A stretch of DNA of 64,000 nt from assembly GCA_003024785.1 (NCBI GenBank), contig PUQB01000795.1, positions 1 to 64,000 of the forward strand. The letters are read 5' to 3'. Below, one piece after another: positions 24,207-36,554 of the stretch. The stretch comes from Selaginella tamariscina (taxonomy: Eukaryota > Streptophyta > Lycopodiopsida > Selaginellales > Selaginellaceae). The translations under genes and the position numbers were made by a program. Under the pieces are notes generated by a model. That model was not told where the DNA came from. It made no database searches and saw only the letters and a program-made list of their open reading frames with translations. Within the stretch, counting starts at the first letter, position 1. Each line of letters starts with the position of its first letter.

Positions 24207-27200
24207 CTAAAGTTTCTTCTTCATCTTAAGTAAAGCTGCAATTCTTGAACCACCAGCTAGGCTTGGACGTGGAGGTGTCTGAGTAGGTATTTCTCTGGTC
24301 TAATGTTCTGTGCGAGCTTGTTTGTTGCCAACCTAGAGAGTTCAAAACTCTTCGGTTCCTATAATATTCCTTTTGAGCTCGATGGCAGCTAACAACGATG
24401 ATCCGGTTCCGGAACCAATATCCCAGACTAGGTCGCTAGGTCTACTGAGACGCTCAATCAAAAGCTGCATGAGTCAAACACTCTTCGGTTGAATCATCAT
24501 CTGCACAAACTTCCATTAGGATAAACAAAGTAAAGTACTTCCTTACCAAGCCTCCTAAAACAATCGGTGTATCGACGAGGATCATGTTCGTCAACGCCAA
24601 AGGGTTTGGCCTCTTCGACTTCTTCTCAGAGCTTTGCAGCACCAAGAGAACCAACAAGTTATCCTGCCACATAGACCAAGTTAAACTTGAACTTGAATAG
24701 CTAGCTTACCTTAATTTTGTCACAGTATCCCAGCCTCGTGCACGGTAGATGCTGTAAGTCCCTGCAACCTCCAAGTTGATTACCGCAGCCGCTTGAATCA
24801 CCACCGAAACAGAAGGAGAACTTGCGAAGACAACCATGAAACCACTCGTTGCCAAGTGCATTCCACTGAACTGCAAGGCCTCCTCAAACTTCACCGGATC
24901 TAGCTGCACAATGTCCTTGTTGATGCTAGCACCTCCATATACAAGCTCATTGGGTAAGTCGAGGATGATGAGGTTGAAGCCATATTCACCTACCACTTCT
25001 GGAACACCGTTTGTGACTCAGCCGTATGTAGTTTGTCAACCTGTTGTCGGAGCTTGGTGTACACCTATGTCTGGGAAGCACCCGGCTCGAAGAAAGACCT
25101 GCTCATCTCCTCCATTGCACACAACAGGTGTAGGATCCACGGGATGCAGCCATGTCGGGATGAAGGTCATCAAGGTCGTCCTTGATGTCCAAACCAGCTA
25201 CAAGTGGCTGCACCTCATTGATTGTAAAGTCGATTGCCAGCAAAGGTGCTATAGAAGAGCTTGGTCCCGCTCCCGATCCCTTTGCAGGTGTAGTTGTCTT
25301 TGCACCGTCTTCTTCATCTTGCTCTTCTTGATAGCCTCTACTTCGTCTGGCTCCCAAACAATCGCTGGAAGATATTGCCATGCACGTCGAACAATGAGCT
25401 CTCCCAAGCTGGTGGTGTTGCAACGGATAGTCGAGCCAGAATGGAACATGCTCCCGTTTGAACGGTGTTAGAGCTCCTCTGCTCTTCGACCACATGTGAG
25501 GCTCGCTTGTATGATCTGTCCACAGCTTCATCGTCTGAGACGGTGCCATTTTCTTTGCCAGTATGAACCTGTAACACAAAGTTAGTAGTAGCAATGCTGG
25601 AATGAAAGCTTACCTCCATATCATCCGACGCGCAGACTCCTCATGCTCAGAAACTCATTCGGCTATCGAATAAGTGAACCGTATGCAGTCATGGAAGGGC
25701 TGAAAGAAGGCACTTGCTCCGAGTTCGCATCTCGTCAAACCAGCTCATGAAGTCGACATCCGTTCCAACTTCTTCACCATCCTCTCGCAACCCCTTAAGG
25801 ATCTGAATGGCTTCCTCGCGCACAGCCTTCCAATATAAGTCCAAGGTGAACCACTTGATCCACTCTTTGTCCTGCATGCCTGGTAGCCCAAGTGTCTGTT
25901 GTTCTGCCTTGGATTCGAGACGAGTGAGCTTGTTCAAGTATCGGAGTCGCAGCATGTTTGAAATCTTCACTTTGACATCGCGTACACTTCTCAATGCCCA
26001 TCCAGCGACACTGCTTATGAGAGATGTTCGTCACCTTCTGGAACCACTCCTCCCCCAACTCTGGGTCTATGATAGAGAGGAACTTGTGCATACGCTTGTC
26101 ATGCTTCTTGTACACTAGCTGCTTCAGGTTAGCTCAAGTTGTGGATTGCCTTTAGCACTGGGACTGCTCTATCGAGATCATCGTTCTGCACATAGAATAA
26201 GTTAAAAACTTCTTTCCTATAAATCAAATGGAGGTTACCTTGAAAAGGATCTTTGCACAGATCAGGTGGAAGAGGATGCCAAGCCGTCTTTCCTGTTGAA
26301 CTCTCCTTCCACTTCCACCTCAAGACGATCAACCTCGTGAGTGACTCAAGGATTTTCTGAGTTCCTTCGGTACTAGTGCAGACCGCCTTTACAGCGAGGA
26401 GAATATGTGGTAGTGTTGTTTCCACAGATGTTGCTGAAGATTGTTCAATGAAACTGTAAGTCTAGACCCTTAACGAAAAGAAAAAAAATACTCACATGTT
26501 TATGATTGGAACATCGAAACCAGTTGAAGATTGTCGAGGTTCTCCGTGGAGATGAAACTCGATCGAATGCGAATAGCCATCACTGGTTGTCCTCTGCATC
26601 CTCCCGATAGAGCTTCTGCAAAGCCTATAGCCTATGGTTCCATCCAGCAGCTGAACTTCCGGTTTGAGAGCCTCGAAGCCCACTATTTGTACTCCGGTTG
26701 AGTAAGAGCTTGCTCGAAAGATCGGTGCTGCTGTACTGAACCATGTCCTTCGACACTATGATAGCTCCTAGCAGTGAGTGGATCTCCGATGGACAGAATG
26801 AACAACCGTGTTGCGTAGATAACCAGCCTTCTTCAATGATGACACCAGCATGTCCAAGTCCCTGGGTTCACTCATCGAACCACCTCGTTCGAATGCATTC
26901 TACAGATGGGCACATCAGGAGGATCACCAAGTCCCTTGATAGTAATTTTGTGAGCAGGTTCGCTGAGCTCTCCAAATGCAGGCTAGCCGGTATGCTGTAT
27001 AACTCCTTCGGCTCCTTATCGCTCTTCGCCTTCTTGCCTTTTGGATCAGCTTTCCCGTGGCCTCTCTTTTTGCTGACTGCCTCCTCCAAGTCGTCCTCGC
27101 TAGCTTCAACTGCCTCTGTCATCTGCACTTGCTCGTTCAGGACTGTAACCTCAGTGGATGAAGGAGGCAACTGCGACGAGCTCTCGGGAAATCTGTGATG

Positions 27201-27420
27201 GTTGATGGAGGCTGCTCCTGCTCAACTGGTACTACTTCAGACTGAGTCACTGGAGGATCCTCCTTTGCTACATTAGATGGTTCTCCTCTCTTGCCTCGCT
27301 TGTGCTTCGATATCCTCTTCTCTTCCCGTGGCTCTTCATCAGGCGCAGTCTCTAGTAGACGTTTTGAAGCTTCACCATTTTGTAAACTCTGGAAAGCAAA
27401 CACACAAGTCAATTGATTAG
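24207..27420 (-). pseudogene. ParB / N6-N4 methyltransferase-like companion gene of MULE I
   Basis: Read on the minus strand. The start region (27425-26870) encodes QNGEASKRLLETAPDEEP and a K/R-rich tract. The ParB-like region follows at about 26950-26550. Then come segments with HKFLSIIDPELGEEWFQKV (26085 region), DKEWIKWFTLDLYWK (25870 region) and HTSEPHMWSKSRGALTPF (25500 region). The last part has motif IV-like LIILDLPNELVYGGA (near 24960) and, at 24395-24435, motif I DLVWDIGSGTGSS with AAIELKRNIIGTE and ELSRLAT after it. A short intron, GTAAGGAAG...TTTGTGCAG, lies just before the motif I exon. Several frameshifts relative to MULE II make this copy probably non-functional. It keeps the intact glycine motif that MULE II has altered. 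Confidence 0.65.
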
Positions 27421-27449
27421 GAGACAAAATAAAAAATAAAAATCAAAGA

Positions 27450-28215
27450 TGACTAACCTTGTGGCTGCCGACTCAAGCTAGATGGTGCCGACCCTCTCAG
27501 TCGCACAGAAAAGTAGAAGAGCAATCCTGCCGACTAGACAGGTTGGTGCCGACCCTCTCAGACGGCACTGAAGAGATAATGTAAGAAGTATGCCGACTGA
27601 GCTAGGATGGTGCCGTCCTCTCAACGGCACAAATGGGAAGACCCATTAACTCTGAAAAAAAAACATTGTGAAATGGATACTTGACCGCAAAGCAAAAAAT
27701 AAACAAATTGAAAATACCTTGTGGCTGCCGACTGAACCAGGATGGTGCCGTCACTCTCAATCGGCACAAATGGGAAGACCCTTTATCTCTGGGTTCCGAC
27801 ACAAATGGGAAGACCCATTAACTCTGAAAAAAAAAACATTGTGATATGGATACTTGAGCCCAAACAAAAAATAAACAAATTGAAAATACCTTGTGGCTGC
27901 CGACTGAGCAGGAGGTGCCGTCACTCTCAGTCGGCACAAATGGGAAGACCTTTATCTCTGGGATTCGACACAAATGGGAAGACCCATTAACTCTAAAAAA
28001 AAAAACATTGTGATACGGATACTTGAGCCGCAAAGCAAAAAATAAACAAATTAAAAATACCTTGTGGCTACCGACTGAACCAGATGGTGCCGTCTCTCTC
28101 ACACGGCAAGACCCTTTAACTCTGAAAAATAAATTATTTGAGCCGCAAATCATAAAATAAAAAATTGCACATACCTTGTGGCCGCCGACTGAACAGGATA
28201 GTGCTGACAATCTAA
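27450..28215 (-). repeat. Tandem exon-intron-like units in MULE I
   Basis: On the minus strand about five units of 100-190 bp repeat: AGTTAATGGGTCTTCCCATT, then GTGCCGACTGAG...CAGTCGGCAGCCACAAG, then a GTATTTTCAATTTG intron-like stretch ending in poly-T and CAG. The equivalent array in MULE II (51500-52236) is described there. The array ends at the exon that opens the companion gene. Confidence 0.8.
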
Positions 28216-28685
28216 ATCGGCACAGAAATCTCGATTATTTACTTGGGCGCTGCACGAATCAACTCGAAATGGATGGCGCCGCTCCTCTCAAGCCCCTTGG
28301 AGGAGATTTCAATATCAGATCTAAGATTAAAAAAACCCTAGCCGCATGGAAACAGTAAACCCTATCTACCAAAAACCCTAGCCGCAATGAAAACAGTGAA
28401 CCCTACGGAATAAATGTGACATTAATATTTAGGGTTAATATTAAAATATGTGAATAATTGGTAAAGTGAAGATATTTCAAATCATAAAAGGTAGTAATTA
28501 AATTAAATCGGTAATACTAGAGAAGACAGCATTAAGAACACTGTGAGCTGGGCAGCGTAGAATTAATTATATACAAAAGTGTATTCATGTTTATTATCAA
28601 CGATTATAATTTTTTTTGGCGAACGAGAGTGTGTTTAATCTTTTCTTTGCTTTCCTAAACCACCGAGCTTTCTCCTTGCGTTGTC

Positions 28686-31600
28686 ATGGCCAGAGTTACC
28701 TATGAAGGCATTGATAAAGATTTCCCAATCGATGAAGAGAAATGCTTTTGTGTTTGAACATGATCTTCACTTTGCTTCAACATTCCTTGTTGGTTCAGTA
28801 TACATGTGGTTCAATTGATGCCAGTTTTTGCGAGTTCTGGAGAAGATGTGGATTGTTACCAAAAGGCAATGCATCAAACCAGTTTGTCTTTTACACATTA
28901 TGCCCGGCTAAGGGACCGTTGTTCAAGTTGCGGACAAAGGAGTGTGAGGAATCCATGCTGGTGTGTCTTCTAAGAGCAGACAAATGTAGGATAGGGAAGG
29001 ATCTCATTGGTTCGTCTAAAGTTAAACAAGTCTCTGAACTACCGCAGATATACAATGGAAATGTCATTTACAAACTTCCTCCAAAGAAAGAAAGCACAGA
29101 GAAGTACTTGGGGATGAATCGCAAGGATGGCTGGACACACCGAGCACAACACACTGGCATGTTTCGGCGCGAGTCAATCAAAGTTCATGTGTCAGACATC
29201 TCAAATGCATCAATCCTACTTGCCCCTACTTGGCTTTTGAGAAGAAAGCAAATGAATGTCATTTCAAGGGTGCTATGGAGAAGGCAAAGACAACTGAGAC
29301 AAGCAAAGTAATAGGCATGAAATGTAAGCATTGTAGAGAGGAGCCATTGCTAGTGCACACTTGTCCGGCTTATGTGTACTACATTCTACCAGACGACATT
29401 TCTTTTACAAGGTTGTTCATTCACAGAGGTGTTCATCAGCATCCAATTAGCCCCTCAGTGTCAGCTTCAAACGTTCAGTGTGCCAGATCTAGTGTCAGCA
29501 ACGTGGTAAAGAGTAGTCCGCGAACCAATCAATGAGTGATTGAGTTTCAAGCTGCACGTGAGCTCATCTTTGAAGAACTTTTCAAGGAAGAAGGAGAAGT
29601 CTCGTACACTAGTTTACTCTCAAAACTTGAACCTCTAAAAAACCATCGAAGGTATTTTTCTTTAGATCTCTACACACTGACGTGACCTTTTCTTTAGGAC
29701 TCCAATCAAGACAGAAGGAGACACACGTTAGAGAGGGTTATGAGGGTCTTCTGGAGCTGAAGACAAAGTTGCCAATACCTTTCATTCACGTCATACATGT
29801 TTTAGGGATGGAACTGCATGGTGGTTGATGGTGGCCCGACACCGTCACACGGCCAGCTGGCGGGACGTCCATCGGCGCAGACGAGCGACAAGACAAAGCG
29901 CTGGATAAGGGAGGTACTTCAGGTACAGACTAATGGCAATCAGTGTCAGGCGGCGGCGTAACCAGGCAAAGATCCGATCGTCCAGACCAACTACCCAGGG
30001 TACGAAGGACAGCACGCGTGGGGAGGCGCATAAATGTGGCAGGCAGGACTCTGTCACTAGGCGGCAGACCAGTGGGAAGGCGCCACATGTACCTAGTGTC
30101 TAGCGGTAGGTAACTCACTATATAAGCCGGAAAGCGGGTAGTGGGTCGGGGTTTTTTTGGAGTCAAGTCTGCGTCTTATATCTTGCTCCACTGTCAGAGA
30201 TAGTTTGTACTCAAACAGGCATTATATATTTATTTTCCTTCTATTCACTCACAAGCGGGTGGTCCCTGCTTGCCCGACTCCTGGGCCCCGCAACACTCTG
30301 CCCAGTCATCTCAGTAAAACTCCCCCTTACCTGTACACGGACCCTCGTGGCATCCGGGTAGAGGCCATCCAATACGTTCCATTACTCCTGAGGTAAGGCC
30401 CAGCTTGTCGGCTGAACCCCCAGGGTTGGATGCCCTCAACAGCATCCTGGCGACCACTGCAGCTTCCTGAGAAGCACCACATCTGGCCTGCGGAGTCCCC
30501 AACAACCACATGGTGCTGATTCACGCGAGAGCAAGAAGAGCAAGATTGGCCAAAAGAGTACCATTGCTGAGGCGACAATGTTAGACCTCACCGATGCAGT
30601 TATGCAGAGTGCGAAGGTGAAAGCGGCAATAGAAGGGAGGTATACAGGGTCTGGTCCTTCGAAGGAAACTCTGTTGAAACGAGTGCAACGCAAACTCTCT
30701 GAGGGGAAAAGTGTATCTCCATCAACAATTATCAATGTGGTGGAAGACGAGGAACACTTGACCAGCCCGGAGTTCACAAGTATCACTAATGTTCGAGTGC
30801 AAACTGTTAGGAGAACAGTCACAGGAACAGAACAGTCTAATGCTCGACGTTCACATAGACATGATGTAGAGTACACAGAGCGGGGGTCCAAAACAACAGG
30901 AGAAAGAGGTTAAGGTTCGAAGAGGTTTTAGAGAGAGAGATTGCACAAACAGAGTGGGCCATCAGACGAATCGGAGCATCTAGTAAGGTCAAGTGTTTGG
31001 GGATGAATCAGGAAGGAACTGCTCTGTGTGAAAAACCAATCGGTTATCCAAGCAAAGTGCTAGCACCAGGATTCTATGGAAAATGAATGTACAGTGATGC
31101 CTTGGGGAATGAGGAGTATGTACAATAGATGATGTGGTTCTGCCCAAAAGATTCAGGGTGTTTCACGCGGCCAAACGGCAAAATTCTTCAGACAAGAGTT
31201 CCAACACCACCAACGGTTTGGCATGTGCTCAAGGAAATGAAGCTGACAAGTGAGGAGGTCAGAGAACTATAGGATGCAAGCTTTGTTCTGAAAGGTTTAC
31301 AGGGGACGGCAGGAAGAGTAAATGAGGGTCAAAAGGACAAAACACCATCGCCACCACATGGAGCTGGATCTACAACAATTCCACCTTTCGAAGGACACAT
31401 GGTCCGAACTCCAACAAAAATGTCTAAGGAACAAGAGAAGAATTTCTGCAAGGCCAAGACGTTTTTAGGTCGTGTGAGAAATGTTGAAGTGACAGTTAGA
31501 GGACGGAAGGAGGCTTTGGCAAAAATAACTCTGCAAAGGTGACTATTAATACTTATTCTACATGCAATTGTTCTACCTTTCAGAAGAGCAAAAGTTGGAG

Positions 31601-31811
31601 CCCATGTGTACACATATACTTCGTCTACAGCCGTGTGCTTGGCTTGAACCTGGATGTCACATATTTTTTACAAAAGCGATCGCTCAGTCAGATGGAGGTC
31701 CATCCTGGATGTCACATATTTTTTACAAAAGCGATCGCTCAGTCAATGGAGGTCCATCGTTTGCTGGTGAATTACAACAAAGTTCATGACTCACCGGTGT
31801 TACAAGGATAA
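28686..31811 (+). pseudogene. MULE I transposase gene, interrupted
   Basis: The start MARVTYEG at 28686 matches the start of the MULE II transposase. The WRKY/GCM-type zinc finger is recognisable (29210-29480: CKHC, HTCPAYVYYILP, TRLFIHRGVHQHP). At 29822-30508 a solo LTR is inserted. Beyond it, sequence resumes at ATTCACGCGAGAGC, so compared with MULE II about 750 bp that encode the DDE core are missing; the junction TGA is shared by both deletion ends. The remainder (30520-31811) includes the SWIM-type finger near 31555-31625. Frameshifts occur as well. This copy is defective. Confidence 0.8.
29822..30508. mobile_element. Solo LTR, 687 bp, inside MULE I
   Basis: The sequence starts TGGTTG and ends CAACCA and is flanked by the 5 bp direct repeat CATGG (29817-29821 and 30509-30513). 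A TATATAAG box lies near 30119. It is GC-richer than its surroundings and shows no coding capacity, and MULE II lacks it at the matching place. The parent family is unknown. Confidence 0.85.
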
Positions 31812-31904
31812 ATGGTTTACATAAAAATGCTTTATTTAATTAACTTATTGAACTTTTTATAAAGTATTCAAAAAAATTTCTAAAAATTTAAATGATTTAT
31901 TTGT

Positions 31905-32040
31905 TGGTCGGCAAATATTAAGCCAGTCGGCACATTAAAAAAACTTATATATTTTAGAATATTCTTGAGAATATACTAGAATATACTTGGAATATCTGCG
32001 AATATACTAGAATAATACGAAGCCTCCGGAGCGGGAGCCT
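31905..32040. promoter_or_regulatory. GTCGGCA and HSE-like motifs at the other MULE I end
   Basis: Two GTCGGCA words (near 31916 and 31936) are followed by GAA/TTC-type triplets at about 10 bp spacing (TTAGAATATTCTTGAGAATATACTAGAATATAC), mirroring the opposite end. Confidence 0.45.
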
Positions 32041-32159
32041 CCTTTTCGCCAAGACCCCCTTAGAAGTCTTTCACGGATTTCCTTAAACATGGAGCCTCTC
32101 TAGACATGTGTCGTTCGAGTTTCTGAGGGGAGAAGGAAGGTGTGCTGGTTTTCTCTCAA

Positions 32160-32640
32160 GAGGAGAAGTTTCAAGGTTGTGTTACTGCTCTCATGGGAGG
32201 CAAGAGGGAGAGTCATGGTTGTTATTTCTTTATCTCTTCTCACTTCTTCCTGTGTGTATAGGAGTAAAGGTGAGCAACGACTTTGTTAGCCAAAGCCTTG
32301 CTCAAGGGGGAGTGTTGGAGAGCGTGGATTCAGGCGTGGATTGAGGAGTATATGCACAGTATATATCACAACGAGGGCACTGTGTGATATATTCTCTTTC
32401 CTGTGGTATTCCTACACTGGGTTATGAGCCACTCAATGAAGTGAGATGCTTTTATGTGGTTCTTGTCTACGGATGTATCCCACTATCTCTGAGACTGGTT
32501 TATATACAGATGAATGCATTCGCATGTACGGACCTCTTAGACGGATTGTAGCCATAGCCATATGTTTAAAAGTTCCTACGCTGGCATTTTCACCGATCAC
32601 TATGAAATAAAACTTACTGTCACATGCTCTTCCATTGTAT
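32160..32640 (+). mobile_element. Probable copia 3' end and LTR remnant, duplicate
   Basis: This is the twin of 1427-1900, with CTCAAGGGGGAG directly before TGTTGGAGAGCG at 32313. It is a fossil fragment. Confidence 0.35.
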
Positions 32641-33104
32641 CCCCGTAATACATACTTGTGTACGATGATGTCTTAAAGATTAAGCGTATTTAACATGCAG
32701 ACGCGTCTGTATGCTTCACATAGAAGTGTATACATATTTACTTGTGTATATATGTGTTTGAGATAGCTTAATGTCTATTAGTGTGTGTGTGTCAGCAAGG
32801 TTTTTTCTTTGTGTAAGAACTCTCTACGAAATGTACACTGCAAATATATATATATTTCATGCGATACACAAGATTAAGTAAATCGACAACCTTGCATAAC
32901 TCTTTGAAAGAAGAAAATCTAATGGAGCTTTACATGTAATGTGTATGTGAGTATAAAGAATAACTTATATACCTATACATACAAACAACCATTATATGGA
33001 GTGGCATAATGATGCATATCTTTGTGAGTGTTTAATCTTAATTATAAATATACCAAATAAGCTTCCCATTTATTTAATACAGTGGAAGCCTAACATCTGA
33101 CTTT

Positions 33105-34712
33105 TAGAACTTGCCAGAATAAGGTATTGCAATAACAATTATTCCTGCAGCCACCGCTGCTTCTGCATTGCCGCCGTTTCCACTGTACAACCATGAAAAT
33201 AGAAAAGAAACTTTAGAAATATTGCTTGCTTCCATGCATACATTTCTTACCTTGGAGCCATTCCCTTGGAAGTTGGAATGAACGATCTTAGAGAGTGTAT
33301 AAAAATGAACAAGAAATATGAGCAAGAACAAGTGCTGATAGCTTTGCAAACCTACAGTTTATATATTAAGGTACAGTCGTTAAATTTGAGCCACGGGGCC
33401 AAGAACAGATAAATCTTTTCTTTTCAATTTATTTAAAATTGATTTAGAGCTGGCAAGAACTTAATCCGCCTATTGTTTTTCTTAAGAAAATAATTGAAAC
33501 TGGCACCAGCCTTTTATTTTTCTAAGAAAATTATTAGAGCTTGTAAGCAACTGGCTGCACGATCTGTGCACGATGGTTTAAACATTAATTTAATTAACAT
33601 GTTTCTCATGTCCACGGATGTATTAGAACAATAATTTATAACTTGATTACGTGATAATCAGCTATATGTTTGAGATAACTTAAAATCTTATGTCATGATT
33701 AAAAGTTACATATAGTTTTATAAGAAAATCAACTTAAAATATTAATTTACATAATAATTTAGCATAGCTTAAATGTTTTTTTTTTATATATAAAATTGGG
33801 GTTACCCTTACAAAATTTGAAACCACATGAACATTTTATGCAAAATTAATTTTTCACCAGTAATATAATACTGATGTGATTTAATTTTATATTTCTTAAA
33901 TAGATTATTAAAACTGTTAAAATTATAAATATAATCGAATGAATTAATAACTTTACATTATCAAATCAAATTTAAATTTAAATGTTTAATATAAATGATT
34001 AAGTTTATATACAAATTAATATTGGTTAAATTTTATATTTTCCACATGTAAAAGTTATTGTTTTAATATCTTATATCGGCTAAAAGATTATTTAAATTAC
34101 TAAATATATAGTATAAAATTGAAATCTAAATTTAGATGTTTAATATAAATAACTATTACCTCTAATATTTTAGACACATATTCTTAATTATACAAGTTAC
34201 ACTATAAAATCAAAATCAGTATTTAAAGTAATTTAAAAACCAAATTTAAAATAATTAAAACTTTATTAATGTTTTAAACACAAGTTCCCACGCGCGCGCA
34301 CACACACACACACAAACACACATTTCAACCTGTTGAGTATAAGGGTATTGAGCCTGAGGGGTTTGGAGATGAACTCTTCTGAAGTTTTGCAGGATTGCTT
34401 AAACTGCATTAATAATATTTTAGCTTCTATAAATAAAATAACGTATTAAATATACAGTCCAGCATATTAATATATGTTACATTAAACAAACCATTTCAAA
34501 GTGTGTGGCCTTTATAATTATTTCCCAATGCCGTCAGATACTTACAAGTTTTGCGTGCAGCAGCGATCTCGCCGTTCCTTCTCTCTAAACCTTGCTGAAT
34601 ATGGAGCCTCTGTCACATATATATATATATATATAGGTAAAGTGTATATGTGATGTTTTTAAACCTTGACAAATATTTGTGAGGGTCGCATCACTGGCCA
34701 ACTCCAGATTCA
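33105..34712 (-). pseudogene. Prp39-like splicing factor fragment, copy 2
   Basis: The same three exon-like pieces as in copy 1 are present. The 34669-34712 piece gives the ASQIFVK end, the 34490-34615 piece corresponds to the ARNGEIA...AHFEK exon but is shorter, and GNAEAAVAAG lies near 33115-33190. More small deletions are present here than in copy 1. It is truncated and broken. Confidence 0.5.
34290..34325. repeat. (CA)n microsatellite
   Basis: CGCGCG followed by about ten CA units lies in an intron-like part of the Prp39 remnant. Copy 1 lacks it. Confidence 0.85.
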
Positions 34713-35385
34713 AAAAACCCTAAATAGGAAAAAAAAACCTAAATAAGATGAAAACTTACTTTACCATTTAGTAAGACGACACCGTAAAAAGGAACAAGCA
34801 GTATTAAGAATAAACTATAAGATTAATTTGTTCTGAAATTATATAAAAATAAATTTCAAAAGTAAAATGTTAACAAAAATAATAATAAAACCATTGTAAC
34901 AATAAATAATTTGCTAGAAAAATGACCAATACATAAATCATATTAAATAGCAGTAAGTTATCATTTATCCCTTTAACCTATACAAATTTTAACAAATTTA
35001 ATCTCCATTCAATAAAATGATGTTCTATGCATATCACAAAATGTTCTTCTTTAAATTTTTATCTTTAGATTGAAACATGTTTTAATACAATCCATTAGAA
35101 AAACTAGAAATAAAAATAATAATAATTAGAAACAATCTTTGCATTTTAATGATTATATACTTATGTAATAATTTAAATCTAATATATATTTTGTTATTAA
35201 GATTTATAATTAAAAGATTCTTTATTTATTAACAAAGAGAATATATTTTTGATCTAAACTTCTCTTAAACTATTTTAAATTAATAAATGATGTTAAACTT
35301 GTTTAATTAATGAAGATTTAATATCATAAGAATATACTAAAATATATTAACATATAATAAGAATATTCAATGCCAATATTTGAGT
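34713..35385. other. AT-rich spacer
   Basis: I see no gene or repeat structure here. Confidence 0.5.
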
Positions 35386-35387
35386 GG

Positions 35388-36355
35388 TTGTCACGATGGC
35401 TACTCTTTAATTAGTATTAATTTTAAAATTTTAAAAAAAATAGTTAGGTAAATATGTTAATTAATATATTTAAGGTAAATTAAGCTTTTCAAATGTGAGA
35501 AAATGTGTGTGTATGGCATTATGGAGATTCAATATGTTAATTAATTCATGTAAGTTCGAAATTACACATTTAAATTTATATATATATATTTGTGCTCAAA
35601 TATATTTATTTTAATATTAAAAGAATTTCAATTTATAAAATGCCACTACATATCTAAAATTATTTTAAATTATTTAATGTAATATATCTTAAGATCATTT
35701 TAGCATTTTAATAATTATTTCTTAAATTAATTAATAAGCTGCTCATGTTTACAACCATAGTCTTTCTAGGAATAATTTAATTTTTAAATTTACAATTTCC
35801 TTTTTCATTATTTTTATACTAATGAGAAAGATAAAAATTAATTTAGTTTTTATGCAATAAAAAGCAATTTTCTATTCATAAATTAATGTTAAAATGTAAA
35901 AAGTATAGAAATAAATTTAAGAACTGATTATAAATATAAAATAAAAAAGTAAGGAGCTTAACTTGTATAGCTTTTTATACTATATTATTATAATGTTACA
36001 TTTGAATAAAATGAACTTGAAAAATATATTAAATATAAATTAAAAACAATTTTTAATATGCTATGTATCTTATAAATTCAGTATTGGAATTTTTCTTTTA
36101 TTAAAATAAACTTAACATAACTTTAAATATATAGATAAAAACTAAAAAATGTGTAATTTTGCACCATGAATTAATTAATCTCCATATTATATGGCATAGA
36201 CTTACATACATACACATGCATGTGCACACACATTTTCTCACATTTGTGAAGCTTAATTTACCTTAAATACATTAATTAATATATTTATTTAGCTAATCTC
36301 TTTTTAAATTATAAAATTAATAATAATTAAACTGATTGCCAGCGTGTCACCTAAT
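35388..36355. mobile_element. Long terminal-inverted-repeat element, copy A
   Basis: The left arm (about 35388-35545) contains TTTAAGGTAAATTAAGCTTT, CAAATGTGAGAAAATGTGTG and ATTAATTCATG. The right arm (about 36165-36355) is its reverse complement: CATGAATTAATTAATCTCCA, CACACATTTTCTCACATTTG, TGAAGCTTAATTTACCTTAA and further to AATAATAATTAAACTGATTGCC. Arms of about 160-190 bp enclose about 0.6 kb of AT-rich, non-coding sequence. This is a MITE or foldback-type element; outer ends are approximate. Confidence 0.75.
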
Positions 36356-36554
36356 TTAAGGCATTAGACGAACCCAACATACCAACGGCGCAATGTACGG
36401 ATTGCGATAAATCATGTGATTATCATTATTTTGGATTATTATATAATTAAAATAACCTGGTCCAAAGTCGAGACTTTTTTAATACTGTTATTTTATCTTG
36501 AATAACTTAGAAAACAATTCAAAGTTATTACATAATATTTATTAATGATAAACA

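Larger units (their letters stand above)
24015..32058. mobile_element. MULE I: Mutator-like transposon, 8.04 kb
   Basis: The target-site repeat CTTAGAA plus two diverged bases flanks it (24006-24014 and 32059-32067), a 9 bp duplication as expected for Mutator-like elements; the empty site is at 1343-1351. Ends are AGTGTCGCCATTTTGGAGGC and, from the other side, GGGGTCTTGGCGAAAAGGAGGC: imperfect inverted repeats sharing GTC...GGAGGC. It carries a plus-strand transposase gene and a minus-strand ParB/methyltransferase-like gene, transcribed away from each other, and lies in the opposite orientation to MULE II. The transposase gene has lost its catalytic core and holds a solo LTR, so this copy cannot encode its own transposase. 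Confidence 0.9.
22616..34710. repeat. Segmental duplication, copy 2 (split by MULE I)
   Basis: 22616-24014 matches 1-1351 and 32059-34710 matches 1343-3829. The 8 kb between them is a Mutator-like element. At 33308-33374 this copy has about 66 bp that copy 1 lacks. Small indels elsewhere show that the two copies have diverged for some time. Confidence 0.9.

Noticed and set aside
24836-25471. A 211-codon plus-strand frame in MULE I.
   Set aside because: It is the antisense shadow of the methyltransferase-like exons; no motif is recognised in it.
25103-25594. A separate minus-strand gene with a Q/E/D-rich tail.
   Set aside because: It is one exon of the companion gene of MULE I read partly out of frame.
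33104-33349. A secreted cysteine-rich peptide gene on the minus strand (hydrophobic start, then a spliced tail with five cysteines).
   Set aside because: The only possible start is TTG, the exon order and the GNAEAAVAA reading in another frame fit the Prp39 remnant better, and copy 1 lacks the first part.
1-34710. The two 3.8 kb direct repeats as LTRs of one giant element.
   Set aside because: They contain host Prp39 exons and older copia fragments, lack TG...CA ends, and the sequence between them is not a retroelement body.
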